Positions 8,888-18,341 are shown, numbered from the stretch's first letter. The stretch: DNA of 64,000 bases from Pseudomonas marvdashtae (GCF_014268655.2 NZ_JABWQX020000001.1:3254001-3318000), one strand, 5' to 3'. Notes: generated from the sequence alone by a model not told the origin. Numbers and translations: made by a program.

Positions 8888-9763
8888 TTGAAAATCCTTG
8901 GCCATATCGTCAATCGCGTCGCCGTGGCGGCGCTCGCCGTCACGGCGGCGCTTGGCGCGAGTACAGGGACGTACTACATGATGAACAGCAGAGCTGCACC
9001 GGACATTGTCGGCATCGTCTGGCAGCCGGACAACCAGACCGTCGGCATCAATGGCCATTGGGAACAGCTGGGAGTCCGCGAACTGCTGGTGCAATGGACG
9101 GTGGTGGACGACCAGGCGTTTGTTCCCGGCACCGGTCTGCCCAACGTACCGGTGCTGCCGGATTGGGCGCGGATCGCCAAGGCGCCATGGGCGCAGGATG
9201 TCATCCTCGGGCTCGCCGGTCACTTCAGCGAAAACCGTTCACGGGACAACATCGAGCAACTGGCTGCGGTGTCAGAACGTATTGCTCGATTGCCAACACC
9301 GCTGCACGTCACCGGCTGGTACTTTCCGGCCGAAGTCGACCCCAGCTGGACTCGCGCCAAAGAGCTGCCTGCATTGCTTGCCAACCTGCCGCGGCCACTG
9401 TGGATCAGCGTCTATGACGGCGCCAATATCGGCCCAGCCGCCACCGCCGACTGGCTCAAGCAGTGGCTGCCAGACGACATTGGCGTATTTTTCCAGGACG
9501 GCGTCGGCGTCTACGCGCGCACCGCACCGGTGGCACGAACCTATGCCGACACGCTGCGTGATCGCCTCGGCGAGGATCGGGTGCGGATCATTGTCGAAGC
9601 CTTCCGTCCCCAACAGGGCGGCGGCTTCCGTTCGGCCACCGCAGCCGAGCTCCTGCCGCAACTGACCGCGTATGACGGCTACCCGCTCTACCTTTTTGAC
9701 GGGCCACACTACGTGACGCCCGACTTGGTCGGCGAACTGAAGCGATCCTTAGCCAAGCCTTGA
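8888..9763 (+). CDS. YbcH-like periplasmic protein of the nfr locus
   Basis: The product has about 291 residues and opens with a signal anchor or signal peptide (a hydrophobic AVAALAVTAALGAS run), followed by a TIM-barrel-like pattern of short strands such as VLPDWARIAKAPWAQDVILG, PLHVTGWYFPAEVDPSW and PLWISVYDGANIGP. The layout matches YbcH, the third gene of the E. coli nfr locus, whose fold suggests a glycoside-hydrolase-like domain; its function is not known to me. I chose the TTG at 8888 because AAGG precedes it at a suitable distance and it gives a compact signal sequence; a longer GTG start at 8864 is possible. It follows nfrA after 38 bp and is probably the last gene of the operon, perhaps trimming or binding the glycan. 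Confidence 0.6.
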   Translation: MKILGHIVNRVAVAALAVTAALGASTGTYYMMNSRAAPDIVGIVWQPDNQTVGINGHWEQLGVRELLVQWTVVDDQAFVPGTGLPNVPVLPDWARIAKAPWAQDVILGLAGHFSENRSRDNIEQLAAVSERIARLPTPLHVTGWYFPAEVDPSWTRAKELPALLANLPRPLWISVYDGANIGPAATADWLKQWLPDDIGVFFQDGVGVYARTAPVARTYADTLRDRLGEDRVRIIVEAFRPQQGGGFRSATAAELLPQLTAYDGYPLYLFDGPHYVTPDLVGELKRSLAKP

Positions 9764-9947
9764 GGTGCGCAGCGTTTTGCGGATGGATTTGTATCGTTCT
9801 GTATATCAAGGGCCATCAGATACGAAGCCGCCGATTTCAGGCCATTGCGATACACATCCGCGATACACCCGAGCGTTTAACTGTGACTACCGAACAGCAG
9901 CACACCCGCTGCCACGGCTAATCCAACCAAGCGCAAGGAGAATCACC

Positions 9948-10277
9948 ATGTTCAATTTCTCGAAACTTTCTTCCCTGGCCATCGCCCTGACACTGGTTGG
10001 CGGTGTTGGCTTGTCGAATGTTGCCTCGGCGAGCGCGCAGGCCGACAGCCCGTCTGCCCAACAACTGGCAGAAGGTGGCTCCGATCGCCTGATTCAGAAT
10101 CGCGTGGCCGAAGGCGGTTCTGATCGCCTGATCCAGAATCGCGTGGCAGAAGGCGGTTCTGATCGCCTGATCCAGAATCGCGTGGCAGAAGGCGGTTCTG
10201 ATCGCCTGATACAGAATCGCGTTGCCGAAGGCGGGGCCGATCGGTTGCAGGAGCTTCGCGAACGCAGCGCGGTCTGA
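9948..10277 (+). CDS. Small secreted protein of 13-residue tandem repeats
   Basis: A strong ribosome site (AAGGAG, 8 bp upstream) precedes this ATG. The 109-residue product has a signal peptide (about 1-30, ending VASASA), a short linker, four successive copies of the unit AEGGSDRLIQNRV from residue 41, and a fifth degenerate copy ending in a charged tail (LRERSAV). The mature protein is therefore almost entirely repeat, hydrophilic, and without cysteine. I do not recognise a characterised function. It lies 184 bp after the exopolysaccharide operon and before a terminator, so it has its own promoter region. A matrix-associated or surface-binding role is possible but only inferred from position. 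Codon use is normal for the genome. Confidence 0.8.
   Translation: MFNFSKLSSLAIALTLVGGVGLSNVASASAQADSPSAQQLAEGGSDRLIQNRVAEGGSDRLIQNRVAEGGSDRLIQNRVAEGGSDRLIQNRVAEGGADRLQELRERSAV
10068..10262 (+). repeat. 39-bp in-frame tandem repeat (five units)
   Basis: Five adjacent 39-bp units start at 10068, 10107, 10146, 10185 and 10224. Units two to four are almost identical at the DNA level; the first differs at a few third positions and the fifth is diverged. Each encodes AEGG(S/A)DRLIQNRV. The near identity of the middle units suggests recent copy-number change by slippage or unequal recombination, so the copy number may differ between strains. Confidence 0.9.
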
Positions 10278-10322
10278 AGGCGCTGTTGTGGCGAGGGGGC
10301 AAGCGTTTGAACAGCCAAGAAA

Positions 10323-10350
10323 AAGCCCCGCGTCTTTCGAGGCGGGGCTT
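10323..10350. terminator. Terminator between the repeat protein and gdhB
   Basis: A 9-bp perfect stem (AAGCCCCGC / GCGGGGCTT) with a 10-base loop lies between two convergent genes. Read on the minus strand it is followed by a run of T, making it a good intrinsic terminator for gdhB; on the plus strand the T-run is short, so it may act more weakly for the repeat-protein gene. Confidence 0.8.
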
Positions 10351-10367
10351 GTTCACACAGCTATGTA

Positions 10368-13300
10368 TCAGTTGGCCGTGACGACCGCCTGACCGCTCAA
10401 CGCGAGGTCGAGCAGTTCGCGGTTGGCCACCGCGTACATGGCGTAGTCGGTGCCGCTGGCGGCACGGATGTCCACCAGCATGGCGCGCCAGCGCTCAACC
10501 ATTTCGCGGTGCTGTTCCAGCCACAGCGCCAGGCGTGTTTCCACGTCCTGGGTGCCGTCGCCCTCTTGCAAGACCGAGATGGTGATCGCCCGTTGCTGCC
10601 AGTCGATGTCATCGCGGAACGCTTCGCGGGCCAGGGCCTGCCAGTTGTTTTCCACCGGCAAGGCGCTGATCTGTTGCAGGTACCAGGTGATGTCCAGCGC
10701 GCTGCCCACGGCGAAGTACGCCTTGGCCACATCGGCGGCGTTCTGGCCAGTCACGTCGGACGCCTCGATGATCGGCAGCAAGGTGTACAGGTGCGTGGTG
10801 CCGGCAACCATGCGCGCGAGCAACTCCGGCACGCCAGCCGCCACGTAGGCTTGATAGCGGGTCTGCCAGCCTTCACGGGTCGGGCCTTCCAGCAACTCGT
10901 CGAGCTTGAGGCCCAACGCCGCCAGGTGCGGACCGAAGTGAGCGACGTCACGGGCAGCGTTCTGCTCGTTGCGGCGGCTGCGCAGGAACCAGCGCGTGGC
11001 GCGACGGCCCAGGCGCATCAGCTCGTCCATCAGCTCCAGTTGCACGTCGGCCGAGACCTGATGGTCCAGGGCTTCGATCTGGCGGAACCAGTGTGGGAGG
11101 TGGAAGATATCCCGCACGATCACATAGGCGCCGGCCACGTTCGCCGGGCTCATGCCCGTCGACTCTTTCAACCGCTGGACGAAGGTGATGCCCATGTGGT
11201 TGACCAGGTCGTTGGCGATCTGGGTGCTGACGATCTCGCGTTTCAGGCGATGACGACGCATGGCCTCGGAGAACTTGCTCACCAGCATTGGTGGGAATGC
11301 AGTCTCCATGTCACGGGTCAGGTAATCGTCATCCGGCACCTGGGAGTTGAGCAGCGCTTCCTTGAGATCGATCTTGCTGTAGGAGATCAGCACCGACAGT
11401 TCGGCACGGGTCAGGCCATGGCCCGCCGCGACACGTTCAGCCAGCTGCTCTTCCGTCGGCAGGAACTCGATGGCGCGGTCCAGCTTGCCACGCACTTCCA
11501 GGTCGTTCATCAGGCGCTTGTATTCGGCGATCCGCACGAAAGCGCGGCGTGCCGCCAGGGACAGGGCCTGGGTCTGCTTGTAGTTGTTGCCCAACACCAG
11601 GCCGCCGACTTCGTCGGTCATGCTTGCCAGCAACTGGTTGCGTTGCTTGTCGGTCATGTCGCCGGCCTGCACCACTTCGTTGAGCAGGATCTTGATGTTC
11701 ACTTCGTGGTCGGAGCAGTCGACGCCGCCAGCGTTGTCGATAAAGTCGGTGTTGGAACCGCCGCCATTGAGGCCGAACTCGACACGACCCAGCTGGGTCA
11801 TGCCCAGGTTGCCGCCCTCGCCCACCACTTTGCAGCGCAGTTCGTTGCCGTTCACGCGCAGCGCATCGTTGGCCTTGTCGCCGACATCGGCGTGGCTTTC
11901 GGTGCTGGCCTTGACGTAGGTGCCGATACCGCCGTTCCACAACAGGTCCACCGGCGCCTTGAGCAAGGCGTTCAGCAGTTCGGTCGGGGTCAGTTTGTCG
12001 GCCTTGATGTCGAAGCGTTCTTTCATCTGTGGCGAAATCGCGATGCTCTTCGCGCTGCGCGAGAAGATACCGCCGCCTTCGGACATGATGCTGGTGTCGT
12101 AGTCGGTCCAGGCCGAACGCGGCAGTTCGAACAGACGCTTGCGCTCGGCAAAGCTGCTGGCAGGCTCCGGGTTCGGGTCGATGAAGATGTGCAGATGGTT
12201 GAAAGCCGCGACCAGTTGCAGCTTGTCGGACATCAACAAGCCGTTGCCGAACACGTCGCCGGCCATATCGCCGACGCCCACTACGGTGATGCTGTCTTCC
12301 TGGACATTGATGCCGCGCTCGCGGAAGTGGCGCTGAACGCCGACCCACGCGCCCTTGGCGGTGATACCCATTTTCTTGTGGTCGTAACCGGCCGAACCGC
12401 CGGAGGCAAACGCATCGCCGAGCCAGAAGCCGTAGTCGATGGCGATGCCGTTGGCGATGTCGGAGAAGGTCGCGGTGCCTTTGTCCGCCGCCACCACCAG
12501 GTACGGGTCATCGTCGTCATGACGCACGACGTTGGCCGGCGGCACCAGCGCGCCGTCCTTCAGGTTATCGGTGATGTCCAACAGGCCCGAGATGAAGATG
12601 CGGTAGCAGGCGATGCCCTCGGCCGCGATCTCGTCCCGGCTGCCGCCCAACGGCAGGCGACGTGGCAGGAAACCACCCTTGGCGCCCACCGGCACGATCA
12701 CCGAGTTCTTCACTTGCTGGGCTTTTACCAGGCCCAGTACTTCGGTGCGGTAGTCTTCTTCACGGTCGGACCAGCGCAGGCCGCCACGGGCGACGTTGCC
12801 GAAGCGCAGGTGCACGCCTTCGACCCGTGGCGAGTAGACGAAGATCTCGAACTTCGGCACCGGCTTCGGCAGTTCCGGAATCAGGTGCGGGTTGAACTTG
12901 AAGCTGAAGTAGGACTTGTTCTGGCCGTTGGCGTCGGTCTGGTAGAAGTTGGTCCGCAGGGTCGCCTTGATCAGATCCAGGTAGCGACGCAGGATGCGGT
13001 CTTCGTTGAGCACCTGCACGTCGTCCAGGGCCGAGAGGATCGCCTGTTCCAGACGCAGCTGCTTGTCTTCCAGGTCATCGCCACTGAGCTTGCGCGCCAG
13101 GTAGAAGCGGGTCTTGAACAACCGGGTCAGCTCACGAGCAATGTCGGTGTGGTTGTTCAGGGTGCTGGCGATGTAGCCAAGGTCGAAGCCCAGGCGGATC
13201 TGCTTCAGGTAACGGGCGTAGGCACGCAGCAACGCCACGTCGCGCCATGGCAGGCCGGCGGTGAGCACCAGGCGGTTGAACGCATCGTTCTCGGCATCGC

Positions 13301-15236
13301 CACGGACGATGTGGACGAAGGCGTCCTGCAAGGTGTCGTTGAGCTGCTGGATATCGAGGTCCAGGCCTTCGGCGGCGGTGAACGCAAAATCATGGATCCA
13401 GAACTCGCGACCATTGGTATGGCGCAGGCGATACGGGAATTCGCCCAGCACGCGCAGGCCGAGGTTTTCCAGGATCGGCAGCACGTCGGACAGCGCCAGC
13501 GGCGTGTCGGCGTGATACAGCTTGCAATGCAGCTCACGCTGGCCGGACACCTGGCCCAACGGCTGGTAGAAGCTCATCACCAGCGGGTTGGTTTCGTTCA
13601 GGCTCAGCAGGTGTTGCATGTCCACCACGGCGGAGTGCGCGGCAAAACGCTCGCGGTAGCCGGCCGGGAAGCCTTTCGGGAAGTCCGACAGCACGTTGGT
13701 GCCCTGGGCTTCGCCGAAGCTCTCGATAACCAGGCTGGCGTAGTCGTCTTTCCAGCTGCGGCAGGCCTGCACGACTTCTTTTTCCAGCAGGACCGGGTCG
13801 ATGTCGAGACGGTTTTTCGGGTCCACCCGCAGGATCAACTGCACGCGGGCCAGTACCGATTCGGAGAAGAAGGTCCAGAACTCGCAGTCCGACGCCTTCA
13901 GGCGATCCATCAGCACTTGCTGGATCTTCTGGCGCACTTCGGTGGAGTAGATATCACGCGGCACGTAGGCCAGGCAGTAGCAGAATCGGCCATACGGGTC
14001 TTTGCGCAGGAACACGCGGATCTTGTTGCGCTCCTGGATCTGCACGATCGACATCACGGTGGTGAACAGCTCGTCCACCGGGGTCTGGAACAGGTCGTCA
14101 CGGGGCAGCACTTCGACCACCTGCGCCAGTTCCTTGCCCAGGTGCGCCTTGGCCTGGAAGCCCGAACGACGTTCGATTTCCTCGACCTTGCGGCGGATGT
14201 ACGGAATGACTCGCACGCTCTCGCCATACACCGAAGAGGTGTACAGGCCCATGAAGCGGCATTCCTTGATGACCTTGCCGTCGGCGTCGATTTCACGGAT
14301 CGACACGTAGTCCGGGTACGCCGGACGGTGCACGCGGCTCGGGTGCGCTGCTTTGGCGAACGACAGCAGGGTCGGTTCGCGCAGGTAATTGACGGCGTAG
14401 TCTTCGATGCGCAGGTCTTCGGCGGTGAGGCCGGCGCGCAGCAATTTGGTCAGGCCAAGGAAGGACTCAGGGTCGTACTCGATATGGCCGCCATCGGCTT
14501 CATCGCGCACCACAAATTCTTCATAGCCCAGGAAGGTGAAGTGGTTGCCCACCAGCCATTCCAGGAAGCTCTTGATTTCGGCTTTTTCGTCGGCGTTCGT
14601 GGCGTAGGCACTGTCGTCCAGACTCGCGAGGATTTCCTGGACCTTGGCTTTCATCGGCTCGAAATCGGCCACGGCCACCCGCACTTCGCCCAGCACTTGC
14701 TCAAGTTCCTTGCTCAGGACATTGAGTTCGGCGGCGTTGGCGCAGCGGTCGATCTCCAGGTACATCAACGACTCTTGCAGCACGTCGTCGCCCTGGGTGC
14801 CCTTCGGCAGAATTTCCAGCAACTCGCCCTTGCTGCCGCGACGCACGCTCAGGACGGTGGTTTGTAGGGTATGAATGCTGTAGCCGCGACGGTTCAGCTC
14901 GGTGCGGACCGAATCCACCAGGAATGGCAGGTCGTGGTGCAGCACTTCGACGGCGGTGTGGGTCGACTGCCAGCCGTGGCGTTCGTAATCGGGGTTGTAG
15001 ACACGCACCTGCGGTTGCGCGTGATCGAAGCGCTCAAGCAGGCGCCAGGCGGACAAGGTGCAGCCGGCGAGGTCGGACAACCGGCGCTGGGTGAGTTCAT
15101 CGAGGGAAATGATGCCGAAGAATTGTTCAGCGAACAGCGCCACTTGTGGCAGTGCCTGTTCACTGATGTGCTGCGCCAGTGCCGCTTGCAGTTGGTGCTG
15201 GAAGTCGGCTTTGCTGGCTGCGGTGAAGAACGCCAT
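10368..15236 (-). CDS. gdhB: NAD-dependent glutamate dehydrogenase, giant (GDH180) class
   Basis: The 1622-residue enzyme oxidatively deaminates L-glutamate to 2-oxoglutarate and ammonia with NAD, feeding glutamate and arginine carbon into the TCA cycle. Size matches P. aeruginosa GdhB (about 1620). The N-terminal half holds ACT-like regulatory segments; the catalytic core lies in the C-terminal half, with VPVGAKGGFLPRR, the dehydrogenase strand SITVVGVGDMAGDVFGNG and the EGGNLGMTQLGR stretch. I chose the ATG at 15236 (MAFFTAASKA) because GGAG lies just upstream; the open frame extends 16 codons further without a good ribosome site. It is alone on this strand between a terminator and an intergenic region. 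Members of this class are allosterically controlled by amino acids and nucleotides. Confidence 0.95.
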   Translation of the reverse strand: MAFFTAASKADFQHQLQAALAQHISEQALPQVALFAEQFFGIISLDELTQRRLSDLAGCTLSAWRLLERFDHAQPQVRVYNPDYERHGWQSTHTAVEVLHHDLPFLVDSVRTELNRRGYSIHTLQTTVLSVRRGSKGELLEILPKGTQGDDVLQESLMYLEIDRCANAAELNVLSKELEQVLGEVRVAVADFEPMKAKVQEILASLDDSAYATNADEKAEIKSFLEWLVGNHFTFLGYEEFVVRDEADGGHIEYDPESFLGLTKLLRAGLTAEDLRIEDYAVNYLREPTLLSFAKAAHPSRVHRPAYPDYVSIREIDADGKVIKECRFMGLYTSSVYGESVRVIPYIRRKVEEIERRSGFQAKAHLGKELAQVVEVLPRDDLFQTPVDELFTTVMSIVQIQERNKIRVFLRKDPYGRFCYCLAYVPRDIYSTEVRQKIQQVLMDRLKASDCEFWTFFSESVLARVQLILRVDPKNRLDIDPVLLEKEVVQACRSWKDDYASLVIESFGEAQGTNVLSDFPKGFPAGYRERFAAHSAVVDMQHLLSLNETNPLVMSFYQPLGQVSGQRELHCKLYHADTPLALSDVLPILENLGLRVLGEFPYRLRHTNGREFWIHDFAFTAAEGLDLDIQQLNDTLQDAFVHIVRGDAENDAFNRLVLTAGLPWRDVALLRAYARYLKQIRLGFDLGYIASTLNNHTDIARELTRLFKTRFYLARKLSGDDLEDKQLRLEQAILSALDDVQVLNEDRILRRYLDLIKATLRTNFYQTDANGQNKSYFSFKFNPHLIPELPKPVPKFEIFVYSPRVEGVHLRFGNVARGGLRWSDREEDYRTEVLGLVKAQQVKNSVIVPVGAKGGFLPRRLPLGGSRDEIAAEGIACYRIFISGLLDITDNLKDGALVPPANVVRHDDDDPYLVVAADKGTATFSDIANGIAIDYGFWLGDAFASGGSAGYDHKKMGITAKGAWVGVQRHFRERGINVQEDSITVVGVGDMAGDVFGNGLLMSDKLQLVAAFNHLHIFIDPNPEPASSFAERKRLFELPRSAWTDYDTSIMSEGGGIFSRSAKSIAISPQMKERFDIKADKLTPTELLNALLKAPVDLLWNGGIGTYVKASTESHADVGDKANDALRVNGNELRCKVVGEGGNLGMTQLGRVEFGLNGGGSNTDFIDNAGGVDCSDHEVNIKILLNEVVQAGDMTDKQRNQLLASMTDEVGGLVLGNNYKQTQALSLAARRAFVRIAEYKRLMNDLEVRGKLDRAIEFLPTEEQLAERVAAGHGLTRAELSVLISYSKIDLKEALLNSQVPDDDYLTRDMETAFPPMLVSKFSEAMRRHRLKREIVSTQIANDLVNHMGITFVQRLKESTGMSPANVAGAYVIVRDIFHLPHWFRQIEALDHQVSADVQLELMDELMRLGRRATRWFLRSRRNEQNAARDVAHFGPHLAALGLKLDELLEGPTREGWQTRYQAYVAAGVPELLARMVAGTTHLYTLLPIIEASDVTGQNAADVAKAYFAVGSALDITWYLQQISALPVENNWQALAREAFRDDIDWQQRAITISVLQEGDGTQDVETRLALWLEQHREMVERWRAMLVDIRAASGTDYAMYAVANRELLDLALSGQAVVTAN

Positions 15237-15668
15237 CTGTGGTACTCCGCTTGGGCTTGTTATTGATGGTAGCGTCGCGTGCAACCCCTTTCGGGGCCGT
15301 CGGCCATCCCGTTCCTGATTCTCGGGCAGAGGAAACAGGATGACAGGTGGGTGAAGCTGGACGAGACCCGCAGGTCACATCCTTTTTCCATGTAATTTCA
15401 CTGTGATGACCACCTGCAAAAAACACTCCGCGATGCCCTTTGCAGGTACACATCCGTTGCGCAGCTTAACGAGTGCGACAACGTGCCTGCTTGCAACGCT
15501 GCGACATATTCGGTCATCGGCTAGCTTTAATAGCGACTCAGCATCGAACAACCCTAGCAGCCTGGAGCCCAAACGGCACCCTGCGCGGGTAATCCAGCAG
15601 AAAATCGTCCAGGCTGGCAGAATTCGGTTTTTCGCGTTTTGACGGCTCATCGAGCCAGGAGCCACCCG
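15237..15668. other. Divergent intergenic region, no gene seen
   Basis: This 430-bp gap separates gdhB from a divergent small gene and must hold both promoters. I see no ORF with a ribosome site, no clear hairpin and no recognisable operator in it. The part near 15380-15480 is mildly AT-richer than the flanking genes. Confidence 0.5.
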
Positions 15669-16022
15669 ATGAAAATGACAACTGCCCTGCTGATCGCCAA
15701 CCCGTGCGATGACGAAGAGGACAACATGGCCATGCTGTGTTGCCACAGCAGCCAGGGCGACATGTTCCTGATGACCCGCTACCCCGACGAAGACGAGCTG
15801 GAAATCACCCTCGGCGACGAACCCTCGACGCTGGATGGCGTGAAGGTCACGCTCAGCGCGACGCTGTTGAAAATCGAAATCGCCGCGGCGGATGCCGACG
15901 CGCTCAACGGCGATGATGTGCTGGAAATCACTCATAGCAGCGATGCGGCGGACCTGGCGGAAGTGGAATTGACGTTGCAGAACATCCTCAAGGGAACCGG
16001 CACCTATATCAGCCAACTCTGA
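15669..16022 (+). CDS. Conserved-looking small acidic protein, function unknown
   Basis: The ATG at 15669 follows AGGAGCCACCCG, a good ribosome site; an earlier in-frame start at 15639 lacks one. The 117-residue product is acidic, has no signal peptide, and shows alternating strands (MLCCHSSQGDMFLMTRYPD, ELEITLGDEPSTLDGVKVTL, VEIAA-like strands, VELTLQNILKGT), suggesting a small beta-rich cytoplasmic domain. I do not recognise the family. It is transcribed divergently from gdhB and followed directly by a REP doublet, so it appears to be monocistronic. Confidence 0.75.
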   Translation: MKMTTALLIANPCDDEEDNMAMLCCHSSQGDMFLMTRYPDEDELEITLGDEPSTLDGVKVTLSATLLKIEIAAADADALNGDDVLEITHSSDAADLAEVELTLQNILKGTGTYISQL

Positions 16023-16041
16023 AACCAAAGGCGAATACGCT

Positions 16042-16177
16042 CCTGTGGCGAGGGAGCTTGCTCCCGCTGGGTTGCGCAGCAAACCCAAAACCAGGCACCA
16101 CGAATACGGCAGATAAACCGCATCGGTCGACTTGCGACTGCTACGCAGCCGAGCGGGAGCAAGCTCCCTCGCCACGG
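16042..16177. repeat. REP doublet (REPIN-like inverted pair)
   Basis: Two inverted copies of the Pseudomonas REP core flank a roughly 80-base spacer: TGTGGCGAGGGAGCTTGCTC on the left and GAGCAAGCTCCCTCGCCAC on the right. The pair lies between the stops of convergent genes, the usual place for REPs, and may act as a transcript-end stabiliser or weak terminator. Confidence 0.9.
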
Positions 16178-16187
16178 GGTCGGGGTG

Positions 16188-18341
16188 TCACTCGGATTGC
16201 CGCACCTGATTGCCATCGGCGTCATAGACCAGGTATTCATCGCTGTTACCCGGCCCCCTCACGTAATAACGGGCTTCATTGCCGTTATCCGGAACCTTCA
16301 TGCTGGTGTAGGAGCCGAGTTCCTTGATTAACTTGTTGTCTTGACTGATCAAGACCAACCCTGAACCATCGCCAGCCCGGGTAGCAGCGGCGTAGCGGGT
16401 CTGGAATGCGTTGATCTGGCTGTAATCCAGCGGAATCTGCAACTTGCCAGTCCGGTCGATGGCACCGTAGAGGCTGTCACGCCCGACCACTGCCATGCCG
16501 TTGGAAAACGGTTCCACCTCGTCATACGGCAGTTTGATCGGCAACCGCGCACCCTGGCGATTGATGAAGACGAACGTCCCGTTCTTGTTGTCCTGCAGCA
16601 GCAGCGGTTGTTGCCCGACAAAACGACCTTTGACGTTGTAGCCTTCAAGATTGATCCGCTTGCCTTGAAGGTTGAAAACGTCCTGGCGATTGCCGTCGGG
16701 GGAGCTGGTGTAAAGGTAGCCGTCGCTGTGCTCGATGCTTGAAAACCGCGCGGGCAGGACTTCCTTGCCGTCCAGGGTGTAGGCGCCGTAGAGCCCCTCC
16801 GTCGCATAGGTACGAGTGCCGAGACGGGCGATGAACAGGTTGTCGGTCACCGTGGGGTTGACGAATTTCATCGGCAATATGAAACGGTGCCCCTTGGCAT
16901 CGTAGAGTCCATAAGGTCCGTTGGTTTCACGCTCCACCAGCAGCAGGCCATCACGCAACTCTTCGGTGATGTGTTCGAACGGCAGGTCGACAAGCTTGTT
17001 GCTCCCGGCGGGGAAATAGGCGAACTGGCTGCGTAACGCCTGTCCGTCCGACTCGGGGTCGCTGGATTTTTCCGCGATGAACAGGGTGTAGGCATCGGCC
17101 ATCAGACTGTCCTGCACCTGCACCCAACGGGGCTTGATCAGCCACTGTCCGGCCGGATCGACGAAACCGTAGCGCTCGGCCTCGCGATCCAGGGCGATGT
17201 AGCGCGCTTGTTCCGCCAGGACGTTGTCGACCGCGGCGAATTCGACGGTGTTGTCTTCCATCGGATCGAGCACATGAATGACGATACGCTGCGGGGTAGC
17301 CTCGAAGCGGTAGTCGACCTCGGTGTTTTTCAATGGCCCGGCCTGAGCGACCAGCGCTTGGGTGACGCGCTCCAGCTGTTGTTGTACTGCCTGGCCGGTC
17401 TTGAGCTGAGCAATATCATCCTTGGTTTGCAGCAGCGCGTCGTAATAAGTACGCAATGCCGCAATATCGCCTTCAGACGGGAAGGCACGGGAGTTGTTAC
17501 CGTTGCTGTAGAGCGCCTTGCCCTCCTCGGTCAGCCCTTGCAACACGAAGGTCGACATCTTCGGCGTACTCAGGCGCACGGAAGCGCTTGCGTCACCCAA
17601 TGCCGTGAGCTGGAAGGACTGGCCGTCGTCCAGGGTCACGCTTGGGTGATCCTTGTCCAGGACCACTTTGCGGAACGCCGGATAGCTGCGGTAAGAAACC
17701 GTCAGGCCCAGACTGGCCAGGGGTTTGTTGACCGAAAGCGCGAAGGCGTCATGGGACGAGATCATGTCGTCGGGCTCGACCTGCGGCGGCGCCTTCAGGT
17801 CGGCAAAGCTTTTTTCGCTGCCATCGCGAAAACGCAGGCGCTGCGGCAGGTACTGCTCGGCAGTCGGTTCATTCGGCATGGCCGCGCGCTTCCAGAGCGG
17901 ATCGAGGCTGTTGGTATCCAGTCTCACTTCGGAACCGTCGGCAAACAGCCGCTGGGCAAAACGCAGGCCTTGGATCGATGCCAGCTCAGCTTTCAGTTGC
18001 GCGCTGGTGAACGGGACGAACAGCGTCTCGTACTGCAACGATTGCTCCTCGGCTGGCTCGCTTGTCTCGATACTCAAGCTCAACTGCGCGTCACTGAACC
18101 GTTCCAGGGACCTGAGGGTTTCACCGGTGTCCTGGATCAAATAATTGAGGCGTTTCTTGACATCGGGCAGCGCCAATGTGCCGATGTCCTCGAGGCCGCC
18201 TTCGTTCAAGTCCTCGGCGACGAAACCTTCATCGGCCGGCGCCCCGCTGTGGTGAAACAGGGTGTAGGACGCAAAGCCCACCACCAACAGGGTGGCCGTC
18301 AAAATCGACAGCAATCTCAAACGAGGCTGGGTAACATTCAT
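16188..18341 (-). CDS. WG-repeat envelope protein
   Basis: From the ATG at 18341 the product has 717 residues, starting with a basic N-terminus and one hydrophobic helix (about 9-28), so it is probably an inner-membrane-anchored periplasmic protein. The N-terminal half (30-350) is unrecognised, with helix-rich segments. The C-terminal half carries WG/KWG-type beta repeats: ERYGFVDPAGQWLIKPRW, GPYGLYDAKGHRFILPMKF, GLYGAYTLDGKEVLPARF and LYGAIDRTGKLQIPLDY. Such repeats form small ligand- or protein-binding beta units of unknown specificity. An upstream in-frame extension to 18485 lacks a ribosome site and runs antisense to a kguD-like remnant, so I rejected it. It faces away from the lectin gene. 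The role is unknown. Confidence 0.75.
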   Translation of the reverse strand: MNVTQPRLRLLSILTATLLVVGFASYTLFHHSGAPADEGFVAEDLNEGGLEDIGTLALPDVKKRLNYLIQDTGETLRSLERFSDAQLSLSIETSEPAEEQSLQYETLFVPFTSAQLKAELASIQGLRFAQRLFADGSEVRLDTNSLDPLWKRAAMPNEPTAEQYLPQRLRFRDGSEKSFADLKAPPQVEPDDMISSHDAFALSVNKPLASLGLTVSYRSYPAFRKVVLDKDHPSVTLDDGQSFQLTALGDASASVRLSTPKMSTFVLQGLTEEGKALYSNGNNSRAFPSEGDIAALRTYYDALLQTKDDIAQLKTGQAVQQQLERVTQALVAQAGPLKNTEVDYRFEATPQRIVIHVLDPMEDNTVEFAAVDNVLAEQARYIALDREAERYGFVDPAGQWLIKPRWVQVQDSLMADAYTLFIAEKSSDPESDGQALRSQFAYFPAGSNKLVDLPFEHITEELRDGLLLVERETNGPYGLYDAKGHRFILPMKFVNPTVTDNLFIARLGTRTYATEGLYGAYTLDGKEVLPARFSSIEHSDGYLYTSSPDGNRQDVFNLQGKRINLEGYNVKGRFVGQQPLLLQDNKNGTFVFINRQGARLPIKLPYDEVEPFSNGMAVVGRDSLYGAIDRTGKLQIPLDYSQINAFQTRYAAATRAGDGSGLVLISQDNKLIKELGSYTSMKVPDNGNEARYYVRGPGNSDEYLVYDADGNQVRQSE

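Noticed and set aside
10068..10262. Regular 39-bp repeats considered as a CRISPR array
   Set aside because: The units are contiguous without spacers and stay in frame inside a secreted protein gene.
10509..14867. A 1452-codon open frame antisense to gdhB
   Set aside because: It is the mirror of a strongly biased GC-rich coding frame. It has no ribosome site, no domain, and long low-information V/Q/H-rich translation; gdhB on the other strand is certain.
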